From contig CAYYYL010000019.1 of NCBI GenBank assembly GCA_964475835.1, positions 1 to 49,477 on the forward strand: 49,477 bases of DNA, in the 5' to 3' direction. The notes under the pieces are model-generated. The model had not been told where the DNA came from and did no database searches. It saw only the letters and a program-made list of their open reading frames with translations. Position 1 is the stretch's first letter, and every line of letters starts with the position of its first letter. This DNA comes from JABDCI01 sp964475835 (GTDB taxonomy: Bacteria; Verrucomicrobiota; Verrucomicrobiia; JABWAM01). Of the stretch, positions 49,061 to 49,477 are shown piece by piece. The translations under genes and the position numbers were made by a program.

Positions 49061-49098
49061 GGATGGTGCGTATGATTGACATCCTTTGCGCACCATCC
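49061..49098. promoter_or_regulatory. 10-bp inverted repeat just before the SGNH gene
   Basis: GGATGGTGCG (49061-49070) and CGCACCATCC (49089-49098) are perfect inverted repeats with 18 bp between them that contain TTGACA (49076-49081). The right arm ends 4 bp before ATG 49103. As DNA it could be an operator; as RNA the hairpin would mask the translation start. Confidence 0.55.
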
Positions 49099-49102
49099 TG
49101 CC

Positions 49103-49477
49103 ATGAAATCCATTTTCCAAAACTTTTTCAAAAAACTGACCCTTGGCATCTTCGGATTGTTGATTTCCGTGCTCATCCTTGAAGGGGCTGTTCGATTGCT
49201 TTTCCCGCATCCCCAGTACCGGAATTTCATCGTCCCTGAAGTGAATGTGGGGTTCATCGCGGAACCCAAGGGCATTTGCCGCTATCGGAACGCCTTTTCC
49301 GAATTCGATGTTCAGCTCAAGATGAATCGTGAGGGATTTCGGGACGTCGATCACCCGGTCGAAAAAGCCCCCGACACCTATCGAATCGCCATCCTCGGGG
49401 ACTCCTTCACGTTTGCGGAACAGGTGGAGGAACATGAAATGTGGGTAACCCAACTTGAGAAACTTCTCAACGCGAAC
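49103..49477 (+). CDS. SGNH/GDSL-hydrolase-like protein, 5' part (partial)
   Basis: 125 residues are visible from ATG 49103 and the gene runs off the right edge. An N-terminal hydrophobic helix (LTLGIFGLLISVLILEGAVR) acts as signal anchor. It is followed by KMNREGFRDVDHP and the block I serine motif ILGDSFTFAEQV of SGNH hydrolases, in the arrangement seen in membrane-anchored AlgX/DltD-like or GDSL acylesterases of PVC bacteria (NREGFRD...IAILGDSFT). Catalytic Asp/His lie beyond the window. The likely role is acyl transfer or deacylation of a surface polysaccharide, but the substrate is not known. It is the first gene after sdhB, behind an inverted repeat. Confidence 0.75.
   Translation, partial: MKSIFQNFFKKLTLGIFGLLISVLILEGAVRLLFPHPQYRNFIVPEVNVGFIAEPKGICRYRNAFSEFDVQLKMNREGFRDVDHPVEKAPDTYRIAILGDSFTFAEQVEEHEMWVTQLEKLLNAN

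Overview
This is a bacterial chromosome segment, most likely from the PVC superphylum and probably Verrucomicrobiota or a close relative. I inferred that from gene content, not from a tree. The pointers are a futalosine-pathway menaquinone gene (mqnD), a three-subunit b558-type succinate dehydrogenase (sdhCAB), a DUF1559 type pseudopilin in a sugar operon, a DUF1800/DUF1501 pair, a short EF-Ts, the order rplM-rpsI-argC-argJ-argB-argD-argF, and many hairpin-forming intergenic repeats. Most genes, including the ribosomal protein genes, have no visible Shine-Dalgarno sequence. A run of 10 N at 38620-38629 shows that this is a scaffolded draft assembly, perhaps a metagenome bin.

Layout. 1-1100: 5' end of purL (minus strand) and a GxxExxY nuclease-like gene inside inverted iteron arms. 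1108-4225: mqnD, a carotenoid-ketolase-like gene, a secreted hypothetical protein and a diacylglycerol-kinase-like lipid kinase. 4276-10079: a LacI-type regulator, a pseudopilin, a membrane-anchored glycoside hydrolase family 2 enzyme and a secreted glucodextranase-C-like protein, probably one carbohydrate operon with its own operator. 10124-15209: a half-length carB diverging from dnaE. 15409-19112: DUF1800, Tat-exported DUF1501 and DUF2167 proteins. 19113-21196: structured leader, rpsB, tsf and a clear terminator. 21439-23483: HtrA protease and DUF2062 protein. 23476-26808: citrate synthase-sucC-sucD on the minus strand. 26862-33475: cell-wall amidase, TPR protein, endonuclease IV, DEDDy exonuclease, soluble GAF histidine kinase and PpiD-like chaperone. 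33689-41418: small Pro/Ala-rich ORF, rplM, rpsI and the arginine cluster argC-J-B-D-F. 41512-45410: secreted hypothetical protein, CstA-like peptide/pyruvate transporter and AI-2E family transporter. 45532-48990: sdhC-sdhA-sdhB. 49103 to the end: an SGNH-hydrolase-like gene cut by the window edge.

The genes fit together as central metabolism. gltA-sucCD and sdhCAB are TCA-cycle enzymes, MqnD helps make the menaquinone that a b558-type Sdh would use, and ArgJ lets the arg cluster recycle acetyl groups. The truncated CarB would feed carbamoyl phosphate to ArgF.

The most unusual feature is the repeat load. At least nine families of short, mostly palindromic repeats sit between genes and often overlap or touch stop codons. 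Two of them enclose a small PD-(D/E)XK-like nuclease gene (GxxExxY at 602-1069 and DUF559 at 38630-38995), and the coding ends of both run into the flanking inverted repeats. I propose these as candidate nuclease-plus-inverted-repeat mini-elements, loosely comparable to RAYT/REP systems, with the solo hairpins as possible non-autonomous relatives. No tRNA, rRNA, CRISPR array, classical insertion sequence or prophage was found.
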